Shown: positions 29,130 through 38,636, counted from the first letter of the stretch. The stretch is DNA of 64,000 bases from Sphaeroforma sirkka (GCA_001586965.3 LUCW03002620.1:62501-126500); one strand, 5' to 3'. Notes: a model not told the origin generated them from the sequence alone. A program made the numbers and translations.

Positions 29130-29629
29130 CAGCTCCCACGTCTGATCGAGGTCGATGTTCGATACGCATCGGAGATTGACGAGATCTTTGATGCCATCTC
29201 GTACGCCAAGGGCGCGTCGGTCATCCGCATGCTGGCCGCGTACATTGGCCAGGATGTGTTCAGGACCGGGATGCGCGCGTACCTGAAAAAGTTTACGTAC
29301 TCGAACGCCAGCACGGGCGATCTGTGGGCCGCACTGAGCGTGTCGAGTGGCAAGGACGTCAGGCGGCTCATGACCAGCTGGACGGGGCAGATGGGCTACC
29401 CGGTGCTCACCGTCTCGGCGTCGCCCTCGGCCTCGTCCGCGGCCTCGCCACCCGACACGGGCAGCGCCGGTGGCCACCTCGAGTCCACCGGTGAGACTAC
29501 GGCCGCCACCTCCATCCAAACGACCATCACCGTGCGGCAAGAGCCGTACCTGAGCACGGGGCGCCCCGGGGACACGAGCACCACCACCACCACTAGTAGT
29601 AGCAGCACGAGCGCCACCACCGCCACCGG

Positions 29630-29683
<54 letters not shown>

Positions 29684-30926
29684 GCAGCAGAAGCAGCAGC
29701 TTTGATGGGTCCCGGTCAACATAATGATTGAGGGCGTGCAGGCCGGCAGCGATGATCTTCTGGAGGGCGCGGCTAGTGGCACGTTTGAGTGCTCGATCTC
29801 CCGCGGCGCCGCGTGGAAGCTGAACGCCGACACCACCGGCTTCTACAGGTTGCGGTACGACAGGGCCCTGCTGCCAATGCTCAAGAGGGGGGTCCGGAGC
29901 AAGACGTTCTCCGTCGCGGACCGCACCGGCATCGTGAGCGACCTGTTTGCGCTCGCGTCGGCCGGCTATGCGGACACGACCGATGCCCTGCAGGTGTTGT
30001 CGGCCTACGTGGAAGAGGACGACACCACGGTGTGGTCCGAGATCATTGAGAGCCTCTCCTGGCTCTCGTCCGTCTGGTCCGCCGAGGACCCGCAAACCCT
30101 GGAGCGCCTGCGCGAGTTCAGGCAGACCATGTACGCGCCCCTGGTCGCACGGCTCGGCTGGGATGTTAAGGAGGGCGAGGGCCACCTCGTCAGCCTGCTG
30201 CGCACCAGCGCCATCCAGGCTGCCGGCGACGTCGGGGTCCCGGAGGTGGTTGGGGAGGCCAACCGGCGGTTCGAGAGGTTTGTGAACGGCGACCCCGAGG
30301 CCATCCACGCCGACCTGCGGGGTTCTGTGTTCTCGACTGTGCTGGGCCACGGCGGCGAGCGGGAGTGGGACCAGCTGGTCGAGCTGGCCGACAAGATGGA
30401 GACCGAGGAGGAGCGCCTGCCGGTTCTCCGGGCCCTGTGCTCCGGCCCCACGGTGGAGCTGGTGGTCCGGACGCTGGACTACAGTATGGCGGGCAAGGTG
30501 CGCTCGCAGGACGTGCCGGTCATGATTGATGCCTGTAGCGATAACCCCGTGGGCCGCGATGCGACCTGGGACTACGTAAGGGCGAACTGGCCACGGTTCA
30601 AAGACCGCTTCTCGAGCGGGAACTTTCTCATGGGCCGCATCGTGGCGGCCAGCACCGAGGGGTTTGCGTCCGAGGCCAGGGCCCGGGAGGTGGCGGCGTT
30701 CTTTGCGGCCAACGGCACACCGGCCACTGAACAGACCGTGAAACAGAGCATCGAGACCATCCGCGCACGGGCGGGCTGGCTCGAGCGCGACCGCGAGGCC
30801 CTTGCGGGCTGGCTGGCAGAGCAGAAGCAGGAGCAGGAGCAGGAGCAGCCCGAGGCGCAGCCGCAGCCGCAGCCGCAGCCGCAGCCGCAGCCGCAGCAGA
30901 AAAGGGAAAAAGGAAAAAATGCTTAA
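29130..30926 (+). pseudogene. M1 aminopeptidase (puromycin-sensitive type), C-terminal part only
   Basis: The coding begins in the middle of an M1 protein: EIDEIFDAISYAKGASVIRM, then TGMRAYLKKFTYSNASTGDL and TSWTGQMGYPVLTV, as in puromycin-sensitive aminopeptidase. After a Ser/Thr and poly-Gln insert, the ERAP1-like helical domain follows (WKLNADTTGFYRLRYD). The zinc-binding catalytic half is not present, so this cannot be an active peptidase. The end is a Gln/Pro-rich low-complexity tail. It is unclear whether the gene came from a host or another virus. The copy is broken. Confidence 0.85.
29631..29702. repeat. (CAG)n microsatellite
   Basis: About two dozen CAG/AAG codons in frame give a poly-Gln tract inside the aminopeptidase-derived coding region. 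Confidence 0.95.
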
Positions 30927-31101
30927 GCCGCGATGCGACCTGGGACTACGTAAAGGCGAACTGGCCGCGGTTCAAAGACCGCTTCTCGGGCGGGAACTTC
31001 CTCATGGGCCGCATCGTGGCGGCCAGCGCCGAGGGGTTTGCGTCCGAGGCCAGGGCCCGGGAGGTGGCGGCGTTCTTTGCGGCCAACGGCACGCTGGCCA
31101 C
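30922..31101 (+). repeat. Tandem duplicate of the aminopeptidase tail, left part
   Basis: From GCCGCGATGCGACCTGGGAC onward this repeats 30553-30735 with a few changes. The right part resumes at 32812 after a 1.7-kb insertion. The whole duplicated unit is about 370 bp. Confidence 0.9.
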
Positions 31102-31149
31102 CGTTCGACTATTTTCGGAATTTTTCGTGAAAGCTACATTTAATATCAG

Positions 31150-31165
31150 TTTGTTCCCGAACAAA
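31150..31165. repeat. Inverted repeat near the left end of the Fanzor element
   Basis: TTTGTTC CC GAACAAA forms a 7-bp stem with a 2-base loop, about 50 bp inside the element. It may be a recombinase or RNA structural site. Confidence 0.5.
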
Positions 31166-31297
31166 TTAATATCCAATAGAATCCGGTCACGTGAATGATG
31201 TATTTATTGGAAATGGCGTTATTGAACTGACTTACTCGAAAAAACGAATTTTCACATTTTTTTATAATTTCAACCGGGATCGTCAACCAATGGAAAA

Positions 31298-32658
31298 TTG
31301 TCAACTAAGACCCCGTCTTTCACATTTCAATCGGTGATCGACAATTGGTCGAGACTTGGAACTAGCATCGGCCAAACCTGGGAGCAGAGGACACTGACAC
31401 CCTTGCCCAGGACCTCTTCGCCGTCACCAATCTCCTTGTCGCGTCTCATAACGGCAAACGATCAGCGGAAACCCGAAGAAAAAGAGCAGTCGCGCAAGAC
31501 CAAGAAAAGGAGGACTGTCCGATCCAAGAACAAGGCGAAGCAAGCGCTGCTAGATGATGGGATCCAGACTTATGAGAGGTGCCGCAAGATCCGACTATAT
31601 CCGACTACGCCGCAGAAGATGAAGATTCGACAATGGTGTGGTATATACAGATTGGTGTATAATGTCTGTGTTATACACCATAGAACCCATGCGTTGAGGA
31701 AGCTGGCTACGACGCAGGAGCTAAGAGAGATGATCCGGGACCTGAAAGCCACCAAGCCATGTATTGCCAGAGTCCCCGTCGACATTCTGGATTTTGCTGT
31801 GTCCGAGTTCGTCGAGGCCTGGCAGGCGCAGCTGGCAAAGGAAGAGGTCGTATACTCGGAATTCAAGCCACGGCGGAAGAAGTGCAAGCAGGAGGGATTC
31901 AAGATGAGAGCTCGCGACTGGGATCGGAAGTCTGGTATATACTCGGACACTTTCCACCGGGACAAGATGTACACAACAGAGTCTATACCTGAGCTACAAT
32001 GTGACGTGCGCATTGTTGTCACTCGCCTAGGGCACTTCTATCTCGTGGTTCCAGTGCTTCGACCCATCACACCAGGTGGTCGGGGTGGCACTGTCGGCTT
32101 GGATCCCGGTGTCCGGGCATTCATGGCTGGGTTTGACACTAGTGGACGGGCATTTGAGATCGCCAATGGTGGAAATGCAACCCTCGCTTATAATCTTCGA
32201 TGCAGTGACAGGCTAAAGGGCAAAGTGGCAAGCGAGCCGTCCAAGGACCGGCGAAGGAGATTGAAGCGAGCTCTGTATAGGTCGTTCGACAGGACGAGGA
32301 ATCTGGTCGAAGAGGTCCACAAGAAGACCGCGAACTTCCTGTGTAAGACGTATGACACGATTCTGCTGCCGACGTTTGAGACGCAGAATATGGCTAAGCG
32401 AGAAAATCGGAGGATTGGTCGCCAAACAACACGGGGCCTGTTACAGTGGGGGCATTACAGATTCAAACAGAGGCTGATATCCAAAGATCTGTGATGGTGT
32501 CACTGTCGTGGAGTGTGACGAGTATTACACGAGCCAGCAGTGTGGACAATGTCATCGCCTCAATAGTGTTGGGTCCGCCACGGTTTATGAATGTGAGTGC
32601 GGGTATACTGCACCTAGAGATCCTCATGGCGCCCGAAATAATTTACTTAGATATTTAA
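31298..32658 (+). pseudogene. Fanzor (eukaryotic/viral TnpB-like RNA-guided nuclease)
   Basis: The long frame (31298-32494) has a basic stretch KTKKRRTVRSKNKAKQ that looks like a nuclear signal. It continues with the TnpB opening CRKIRLYPTTPQKMKIRQW, RuvC-I GLDPGVRAFMAGFD near residue 266 and RuvC-II LLPTFETQNMA near residue 360. The zinc finger (YTSQQCGQC...YECECGY) and RuvC-III RDPHGARNNLLRYL are encoded just after, up to 32658, but in a different frame from the main ORF. The frame opens without an ATG; the first in-frame ATG is 31619, so the N-terminus may need an intron or is damaged. Related enzymes cut DNA guided by a transposon-end RNA. Confidence 0.82.
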
Positions 32659-32673
32659 CTATAGAACAAATTC

Positions 32674-32764
32674 CCTTACTATAAGGAGAGGTCACTATGA
32701 CCTTTGCCACTTTGGCACGATAGTGTTGTTGCTACCTTTTAGGTTTAAGGCACTCTCATATCGT
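32674..32764 (+). ncRNA. Candidate omega-RNA region: three tandem triloop hairpins
   Basis: Directly after the Fanzor coding region lie three perfect hairpins in a row, each with a 3-base loop: CCTTA-CTA-TAAGG (32674-32686), AGGTCA-CTA-TGACCT (32689-32703) and TGCCA-CTT-TGGCA (32705-32717). A longer stem, ACGATA (32717-32722) with TATCGT (32759-32764), follows. Guide RNAs of TnpB and Fanzor are made from the element's end next to the nuclease gene, so this is the expected place for one. The guide would then extend beyond 32811 into the flank. Expression is not shown. Confidence 0.6.
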
Positions 32765-32811
32765 TAAGAAATCATGAAAATGTAAGTTTAGTGGTTTTTG
32801 AATAAAGCGAA

Positions 32812-33015
32812 CGGACCGTGAAACAGAGTATCGAGACCATCCGCGCACGGGCGGGCTGGCTCGAGCGCGACCGCGAGGCCCTCGCGGGCTGGCTGGCAGA
32901 GCAGCAGCAAGAGCAGGAGCAGGAGCAGCCCGAGGCGCAGCCGCAGCCGCAGCCGCAGCCGCAGCAGAAAAGGGAAAAAGAAAAAACGCTTAAGCCGACG
33001 AGATTAGTTAATTAA
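32812..33015 (+). repeat. Tandem duplicate of the aminopeptidase tail, right part
   Basis: From GGACCGTGAAACAGAGTATC this resumes the duplicated tail, through the Gln/Pro low-complexity codons, to the stop just before the fibre gene at 33019. Confidence 0.88.
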
Positions 33016-33018
33016 AGA

Positions 33019-33798
33019 ATGTCGTGGAGAATCGGAAGCACTGAAATACGCCTTGGGCGGAATGCCGGAAACACCAGCCAGGGTAATGCGGCGGTCGCAG
33101 TTGGGAACAACGCCGGTAGTACCGACCAGGGGGATCATGCGGTGGCCATAGGGTTCGAAGCAGCACAGCACAACCAGGGCGAGTGCAGCATCGCGATAGG
33201 CGCGTACGCGGCGGCGTCGAGCCCCTCGGCCAGCGAACCCCCTGCGTCGCACTCGATAACCATCAATGCCACGGGGGCCGGTTTGCGGAACACGATCGAC
33301 GGATCGCTGATGGTAAAGCCTATGCGCAACGCGGCGGGGCCCAACGCGCTGACGTACAATGCCGCAACGGGCGGGATTACGTACTCGACATCGACGACTG
33401 ATAGCAAGGAGAACATTAAGATAATTGAACGCGAGGCGTCGCCGCTGGTGGCGAAGCTGGTTGTCAAGGAATTCAACTACAAGAATAAGAACAAGTACGA
33501 ACAAGCGGGCGACGGCGGCGGCGACATTGACACGGGCATGGTGGACAAGGAGGAGACGCACTTTGGGTTTATGGCCGATGAAGTGTATGCCATTGATCCG
33601 ACGCTGGTGTACGATGCGCCGGATGGCACGCCGCTGGACATTAAGTGGAACAATATTGTCTCGCTGCTGGTGCTGCAGAACCAGGCGAATCAGGTGGTGA
33701 TTGACGAGCTGGTGCTGCAGAGCCAGCGGCAACAGAACCAGATTGACGATCTGATCAGACGGCTCGCGTACATCATGCCCCTGAATGGAACGTTGTAA
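33019..33798 (+). CDS. Short fibre protein with S74 intramolecular chaperone
   Basis: The ATG at 33019 starts MSWRIGSTEIRLGRNAGNTS, the same opening as two other fibre genes here. Four to five head repeats (VAVGNNAGSTDQGDHAVAIG) lead to ITINATGAGLRNT, VKPMRNAAGPNALTYN and GGITYSTS. The C-terminal chaperone has SKENIKIIE, VVKEFNY, THFGFMADEV and LDIKWNN, the hallmarks of peptidase S74 intramolecular chaperones that help trimer folding and then cleave off. A coiled coil ends it. The frame is whole at 259 aa and compact, so it may be a base version of the longer fibres. Confidence 0.88.
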   Translation: MSWRIGSTEIRLGRNAGNTSQGNAAVAVGNNAGSTDQGDHAVAIGFEAAQHNQGECSIAIGAYAAASSPSASEPPASHSITINATGAGLRNTIDGSLMVKPMRNAAGPNALTYNAATGGITYSTSTTDSKENIKIIEREASPLVAKLVVKEFNYKNKNKYEQAGDGGGDIDTGMVDKEETHFGFMADEVYAIDPTLVYDAPDGTPLDIKWNNIVSLLVLQNQANQVVIDELVLQSQRQQNQIDDLIRRLAYIMPLNGTL

Positions 33799-33815
33799 AT
33801 AAATATTTTTTATTT

Positions 33816-35654
33816 TTATTTTTGTTTGTCAAAAAATCCACTACTGGGGCCCCCACTGTGGACCCCTCTGTCCCCAGCCCACAGATAATATGAGGCATCA
33901 GTATCTGAACCCCCGTCGTTGACGCAATTTTCACCAAATATCGCCACAATGTACAGAATGCGCGCGTGTGTTGCGGACGACACCAAATCATCTCTCGCCG
34001 ATATTATCCGCTTCGCCAATTTACGGTGCAACGCAGTGTTGCGTGTTTTGAATAGGTTGTACCAAACATTGATCGTACATCCGGGGGTGAAATCGAAATC
34101 TCCGACATCGTTCACGAACGCAGTTGAATTTTTAAACGTCAAAGGCGTTTCGGAATCAATGTCCGTGTCGGGGTGGAGCAAATCAAGCCTCTCGCTTTCC
34201 AGTATGTACTGGGCAACTTCATGATGACTGAATTTCAAGTCCACGTCCGTCCGATCCAACAGCAGCTCAAGGGCGTCTGGACGAAACGTTGCGGCAATCA
34301 GGCTCGCGCTGTCTGGTTCAATATCAGTGTTGATACTTTCGCGACGCACAATTGAATCTAGAAGGGCTTCTTGCTTGAGCGTCACACTTTCTTGAGATTC
34401 TGCAACCGGCAGGAAAGACGCATACGCCTCGAAATCCTCATGACTTCTTTGCTTTGCAAAGGCCAGCAAGACACGTCGATGTACTTGAGACACGGGCTGA
34501 TTTGAAAAAATGACATGATCCATAATTCGGTAGTGGACCGCCCCTTTGCGCGAAATATGTTTAATCCACAACCGAACTGATATCCGGCCTCGACCAAGCG
34601 ACAGCATCATCTCCAAAAATTTGGTCGATGTCTGGTGTGGCAGCTCGTAGCTCTCCAAGTCGAGCGTGGAGGGTTCGGCCTTTGCAAGCAATTCCAGCAA
34701 CGGCACATTGTTCGAAAGAACAAGGAAGCGCATCACGTCCTCCGAGCAGTTCCGGAAATCCGGCATTTGGTGCGAGCTTTGTGTCGTCCACACGACCAGG
34801 GACTTTAGCATTTTTGCACTCGTGAGCGAGGCTATTATAGTCGCCGCATCTGGTCTCAACCCTCTGGTCAGGACAAAATGTACAAGGCTCCGATTATGTC
34901 GCAACACGAACGTCAGCAGGTGGTCTTGATTCGGAATCACGTATCCGCCCGTCACGAGGCTGGAGTACTCGTGAGTCGTACACTGAATCGTAAACTTTAG
35001 ACTGTAGTTTTCGCGGACTATGCGTCGAACGCGTTCACATTCAGTGGCTGGCGTTGTAGCCAACAGATGCATCAGGAAACCGTGCTTGTTGCTGGCCTGC
35101 ATTAGTCCCACAATAACCTCGTCGCTTAGCTGGATTCCATACACATCCAAGATTTCGTTGACGGGCAACACGTCGCCGGTTGCAGAATATATCCCGTAGA
35201 GCAGCGGTAAGATGTCATTGTCACCAATGACTCGGGATCGAATCACCCTGTACCCGAGGTCGTACTGACCACCAGCGAATAGGTGTTTTGCAAAGGGTCC
35301 GGTGAAGTTCGGGTGGACGCGGTGGATGTTCCGAACGACAAGCACACGAAAGGCGGGAATCTCGACGATTATGTGCACGGCACCAACGAGGTGCGGGTTA
35401 CGCAGAAAGGTAGTAAAGTCCTTGCGCTTGGTCGTGAACATTTGTTCGAGCTCATCGGCCGTGTAGGATGTGGCTCGAACAAGTGATGTGTCGTACACGG
35501 CACGTATACGCTCGTTGACCTTGCGAAGCTCGCGATTGTGTGAGCTTGAAAAAATGGTTTCCTGGATTTCGTCCGGCAGGTCGGATAGCCGCGGTTTCTT
35601 TCGTGCTGTGGGTGCCGCGCGTACTGCGCTGGTCTCGTTGTAGCCGCGTTTCAT
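33816..35654 (-). CDS. F-box protein with ankyrin-like repeats, 612 aa
   Basis: The ATG at 35654 opens MKRGYNETSAVRAAPTARKK, a basic nuclear-signal-like leader. An F-box-like segment follows, LSDLPDEIQETIFSSSHNRE. The remainder is a chain of helical pairs such as LLTFVLRHNRSLVHFVLTRG and FRPDALELLLDRTDVDLKFS, typical of degenerate ankyrin repeats in giant-virus proteins. F-box plus ankyrin proteins of poxviruses and giant viruses feed chosen host proteins to Skp1-cullin ligases. The frame is whole. It converges on the fibre gene with a 17-bp gap. Confidence 0.72.
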   Translation of the reverse strand: MKRGYNETSAVRAAPTARKKPRLSDLPDEIQETIFSSSHNRELRKVNERIRAVYDTSLVRATSYTADELEQMFTTKRKDFTTFLRNPHLVGAVHIIVEIPAFRVLVVRNIHRVHPNFTGPFAKHLFAGGQYDLGYRVIRSRVIGDNDILPLLYGIYSATGDVLPVNEILDVYGIQLSDEVIVGLMQASNKHGFLMHLLATTPATECERVRRIVRENYSLKFTIQCTTHEYSSLVTGGYVIPNQDHLLTFVLRHNRSLVHFVLTRGLRPDAATIIASLTSAKMLKSLVVWTTQSSHQMPDFRNCSEDVMRFLVLSNNVPLLELLAKAEPSTLDLESYELPHQTSTKFLEMMLSLGRGRISVRLWIKHISRKGAVHYRIMDHVIFSNQPVSQVHRRVLLAFAKQRSHEDFEAYASFLPVAESQESVTLKQEALLDSIVRRESINTDIEPDSASLIAATFRPDALELLLDRTDVDLKFSHHEVAQYILESERLDLLHPDTDIDSETPLTFKNSTAFVNDVGDFDFTPGCTINVWYNLFKTRNTALHRKLAKRIISARDDLVSSATHARILYIVAIFGENCVNDGGSDTDASYYLWAGDRGVHSGGPSSGFFDKQK

Positions 35655-35696
35655 CGCCGCTTATCGCCGCTTATCGCCGCTTCTTTATTCATACAA

Positions 35697-35775
35697 AATA
35701 TTTTAAAATAATTGAACGTGAGGCGTCGCCGCTGGTGGCGAAGCTGGTTGTCAAGGAATTCAACTACAAGAGTAA
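35697..35775 (+). repeat. Stray fragment of a fibre S74 tail
   Basis: ATAATTGAACGTGAGGCGTC through AACTACAAGAGTAAGA is a near copy of 33419-33486, covering only the KIIEREASPLVAKL to FNYK part of the chaperone. It stands alone between two other genes. Confidence 0.88.
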
Positions 35776-35864
35776 GAGCTGTCTCGCTTGGGTCCAATGC
35801 GCTAGGCCCACAGATCCCAGCTGATTGGTGGCAGCCGACACGTAGTCGATTATGTAGTTTTTAG

Positions 35865-35873
35865 TATAAATAG
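35865..35873 (+). promoter_or_regulatory. TATA-like box
   Basis: TATAAATAG lies 85 bp before the ATG at 35950. Confidence 0.55.
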
Positions 35874-35949
35874 CGAAATCACCTTTGCGATTTCCTTCAT
35901 ATCTACACTAGGTGCATACAATCAACATCAATAATTCAAAAACATCATT

Positions 35950-37080
35950 ATGTCGCTCGAATGCTGCAACGTGGTCTACGCTTCCACCAAGAGTCTCCGT
36001 CGACACCAGAAGAAAAAGCACAACATTGTCGTGCCCAAACCCTGCACCGCATGCGATGTGGTGTTGGACAGTGTGGCGGAGCTGTCTGCTCACGTGAACG
36101 CAGTCCACATGGATGAGAGTGGGAAATTTCCGTGTCCCACAGCGCCGTGTGTCAAAAGCTTTGACACGCTGCACTTGCTTGTTCGCCACACCGTCGTCCA
36201 CGTGGACGAGTACCCCTTCGCGTGCACCGAGCCCGACTGTGGCGCTGTGTTCAAGCTCTCCCAGGATCTTGTTCGCCATGCGCGCTTTCACGCCAAGGAC
36301 TATCAGCACTTCTGTGAGACGTGCGATAAGGGCTTTGTCACCAAGGGCGAGCTCATACTGCATGCCGCGGTCCATTCTGATGAACGCCCGTTTGCCTGCC
36401 CGGAGGAGGGGTGTGAGAGCAAATACAAGGATCTGAAGGGACTTGAGTATCACATTGTAGCCGTGCATACCGGCGAGCGCGCCTTTCCGTGTGATCAGTG
36501 CGAGTATGCTGCCTACAATGCATTAAGTCTGGCTTCCCACAAGCGATCACATAGTGACGACCGCCCATTTTCGTGCTCGATCTGTGGTGAAGGTTTCAAG
36601 TCCAAATGTGGTATGAATCGCCACATACAAGAGGCCCATCTGGGAGTAGTCGATCTCTGTGCAGTAGAGGACTGTGATGTACAGTCCAGAAGAGGTTACA
36701 CGCTATGTCGAGCCCATGGTGGTGGCAAGGTTTGTGAGCACCCCGACTGTGAGACCCTTGCGAACACAACTGGTGGGCTGCCCTTGTGCACCGAGCATGG
36801 TGGTGGTAAGCGATGCACCGAGTGCAACAACTTGGCGTACCGTGGATTTGACACCTGTTTCAGCCACGGTGGCGGCGTTCGCTGTGATGCACACGGCAAA
36901 AATGTTGATACATGTTTTGACTGTATGCCCCTCGAACGAAAACTGCGACTCGGTACCGCGTGCATCGGCAAGTGTGGTGAGGTCTCTGAAACTGGTATCT
37001 GCCTGGAATGTTGGAAGCGCTACGGGACTTCCGGTGATCACTCCTCTGAAATGATGACCAGACTCAGCCGTCTTTGGTGA
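35950..37080 (+). CDS. C2H2 and GGG-x-C repeat zinc-finger protein
   Basis: The ATG at 35950 opens about eight C2H2 fingers (for example FACTEPDCGAVFKLSQDLVR) through residue 235. Cys/His repeats of another kind follow: AHGGGKVCEHPDC, EHGGGKRCTEC and SHGGGVRCDAHG, a motif seen in WRKY-associated and stramenopile proteins. It closes with CIGKCGEVSETGICLECWKR. The two finger kinds together suggest binding of a long DNA site. It overlaps the frame at 37082, which encodes a nuclease-like domain. The two may once have been one protein or may form a translationally linked pair. Confidence 0.78.
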   Translation: MSLECCNVVYASTKSLRRHQKKKHNIVVPKPCTACDVVLDSVAELSAHVNAVHMDESGKFPCPTAPCVKSFDTLHLLVRHTVVHVDEYPFACTEPDCGAVFKLSQDLVRHARFHAKDYQHFCETCDKGFVTKGELILHAAVHSDERPFACPEEGCESKYKDLKGLEYHIVAVHTGERAFPCDQCEYAAYNALSLASHKRSHSDDRPFSCSICGEGFKSKCGMNRHIQEAHLGVVDLCAVEDCDVQSRRGYTLCRAHGGGKVCEHPDCETLANTTGGLPLCTEHGGGKRCTECNNLAYRGFDTCFSHGGGVRCDAHGKNVDTCFDCMPLERKLRLGTACIGKCGEVSETGICLECWKRYGTSGDHSSEMMTRLSRLW

Positions 37081-37081
37081 T

Positions 37082-37777
37082 GTGTTTGTTCACAACAAGA
37101 CAATCGGTGGAACCCCCCAACATTTCAGTATCGTCGGCGGCGACTGTGAGTCCACAAAGGCCAGCCGACCCGATTTCCTCCGCACCATGGCCGACCGGGT
37201 GATAATTGTCGAGAACGACGAAAATGACCACAACGGATACGAAGTTGCCTGTGAGCTTGGTCGCTACGATATCCTCAAATACGGCTGTGATGCCCGTGAC
37301 CTGCCGCTGTTTGTGATCCGGTTCGGCGACACGTATGTCACAAAGGCCAAGGACGCCGTGGATGCGCGCCGTCTTCTCATGCAGCAGGTCCGCAAATACA
37401 TGGCGATGCCCCTGGACCCCGCCGTGCACATGCCCTCGACCACTGGCATTGTGTACGTCGACTACAAGCCCACCAGTAAGCACCTTGCGGCCGCACGGGA
37501 CTGGGGGTGTAATACAGTGTCTGTCCTGGACGTGTGTAGATCATCCGACGATGTTCCTCTCGATGTCGACATTGCAGACTTTGCGGTTAAGTTGGAAGGC
37601 AACAAAGTCGTCCTCCCAACAGTCATCGGCGACGCGGACAAGTGTACTGCACAAGCTGGTCGCGGCCGCAAGGTGAAGCCGTGCTATCGTAAGAAGATGA
37701 AGAGTAGTGATATCTGTTCGTACCACAGTCGCAGACTACGTGTGGCTGCGCAGCTAGTCGCGACAAAGTCAGCCTAA
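37082..37777 (+). CDS. Restriction-endonuclease-like domain protein
   Basis: The core reads VIIVENDENDHNGYEVACEL then LGRYDILKYG and LPLFVIRFGDTYV. This matches a family of virus- and alga-borne nucleases with the pattern (E/V)xDExxHxxY...CELxR...xFIRxxPDxY, often placed after arrays of zinc-binding repeats. The acidic DEN and the following H are the likely catalytic residues. The C-terminus has a last Cys/His cluster (CTAQAGRGRKVKPC...CSYHSRR). The frame begins with a GTG next to the stop of the preceding gene; the first ATG is at 37187. The zinc-finger plus nuclease pairing suggests sequence-directed DNA cutting. Confidence 0.62.
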   Translation: MFVHNKTIGGTPQHFSIVGGDCESTKASRPDFLRTMADRVIIVENDENDHNGYEVACELGRYDILKYGCDARDLPLFVIRFGDTYVTKAKDAVDARRLLMQQVRKYMAMPLDPAVHMPSTTGIVYVDYKPTSKHLAAARDWGCNTVSVLDVCRSSDDVPLDVDIADFAVKLEGNKVVLPTVIGDADKCTAQAGRGRKVKPCYRKKMKSSDICSYHSRRLRVAAQLVATKSA

Positions 37778-37859
37778 CCTGCGCGTGAGGAATTCTTCAT
37801 ATTAGCCACTTGTGTCGAAATCCATGTAAATAAATAAACTTTTGAGCCAATGACTTTTA

Positions 37860-38636
37860 CTATTTGCGTTTCACTGGAGGCCGTCTGTCCCAAGGTGATC
37901 GCCAGCCCACCGAATAGAAAGGCGCCACGGCACAACAATGATAGGTAGACGCAATTTGCGAGTTATACCTACCCGACTTAAGATCGTCGGGATCTGTGAT
38001 GTACGCGGCTCTCTCGTCCGTCACACCGCCGGGATTGTCGCCTTCACCCCAGGCCCCACATTCAATATCCATTTCTGTACAAGCGACATCCTCGCAAGTT
38101 GGTCCGCAGTCTTCGTTCATTTTGCTAGAGTCGTACTTCCAGGCCAGTTCCTCGGCTGTGGGTTTCAGAGCCCCGGGGCCATCGTCATTAGAAACATAAT
38201 CGCCCGACGGCGCCTTGTACCCACCCCCCTCGTTGTAGCCGGCTGGGACCTCCTGTTGGGGGACAAATAGGATACCATCACCGGAATCGCCGGAAGTGGT
38301 GGACGTGGTAGTTCCTGACGTGGTGGTCTTTTTAGCACAGTCACAGGTCTTACCGCCCGTAGCCATGGCACCGCCTGCGGCTCCATCATCCCCGGTGCCG
38401 GCTTTACCACCACCACCTTTGCCGCCGCCGCCTTTGCCGCCGCCACCACCGCCACCTTTGCCGCCGCTGCCCCCTTTCGTAGACCCGGTTTCCGACCCGC
38501 TGCTATCTTCGTCCTCGTCGACGCGCATGATGTGTACGGAAGCTTGGGATCTCAGCGCGGCGCGCATGCTGGTTATAAATACCAGCACAGCGAGCACAAC
38601 GAGTACAACAATGGGGACATATCGATATTTGCCCAT
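37860..38636 (-). CDS. Membrane-anchored Gly-rich stalk protein with Cys-rich end
   Basis: The ATG at 38636 starts MGKYRYVPIVVLVVLAVLVF, a signal anchor. A (GGGGK)n stalk (residues about 60-90) is followed by KTCDCAKKTTTSG and a C-terminal domain with several cysteines (NEDCGPTCEDVACTEMDIEC, then YHCCAVAPFY). Cysteine pairing outside the cytosol is likely. The layout (anchor, flexible stalk, small head) matches the viral lyases, but the head is not recognised. The frame is whole at 258 aa. Confidence 0.6.
   Translation of the reverse strand: MGKYRYVPIVVLVVLAVLVFITSMRAALRSQASVHIMRVDEDEDSSGSETGSTKGGSGGKGGGGGGGKGGGGKGGGGKAGTGDDGAAGGAMATGGKTCDCAKKTTTSGTTTSTTSGDSGDGILFVPQQEVPAGYNEGGGYKAPSGDYVSNDDGPGALKPTAEELAWKYDSSKMNEDCGPTCEDVACTEMDIECGAWGEGDNPGGVTDERAAYITDPDDLKSGRYNSQIASTYHCCAVAPFYSVGWRSPWDRRPPVKRK

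Larger units (their letters stand above)
31102..32811 (+). mobile_element. Fanzor/TnpB-type transposon inserted in the duplicated aminopeptidase tail
   Basis: Comparison with the uninterrupted copy shows the insert lies between GCCACC and the resumed GGACCGTGAAACAG. The ends carry a 5-bp inverted match, GTTCG...CGAAC. I see no clear target duplication and no second transposase gene, as expected for a non-autonomous element mobilised in trans. Its AT-rich ends contrast with the GC-rich target. It contains one TnpB-like gene and a hairpin-rich 3' end. Confidence 0.85.

Noticed and set aside
29109-30350. 413-aa open frame on the minus strand
   Set aside because: It is antisense to the aminopeptidase segment and includes poly-Leu from the CAG repeat.
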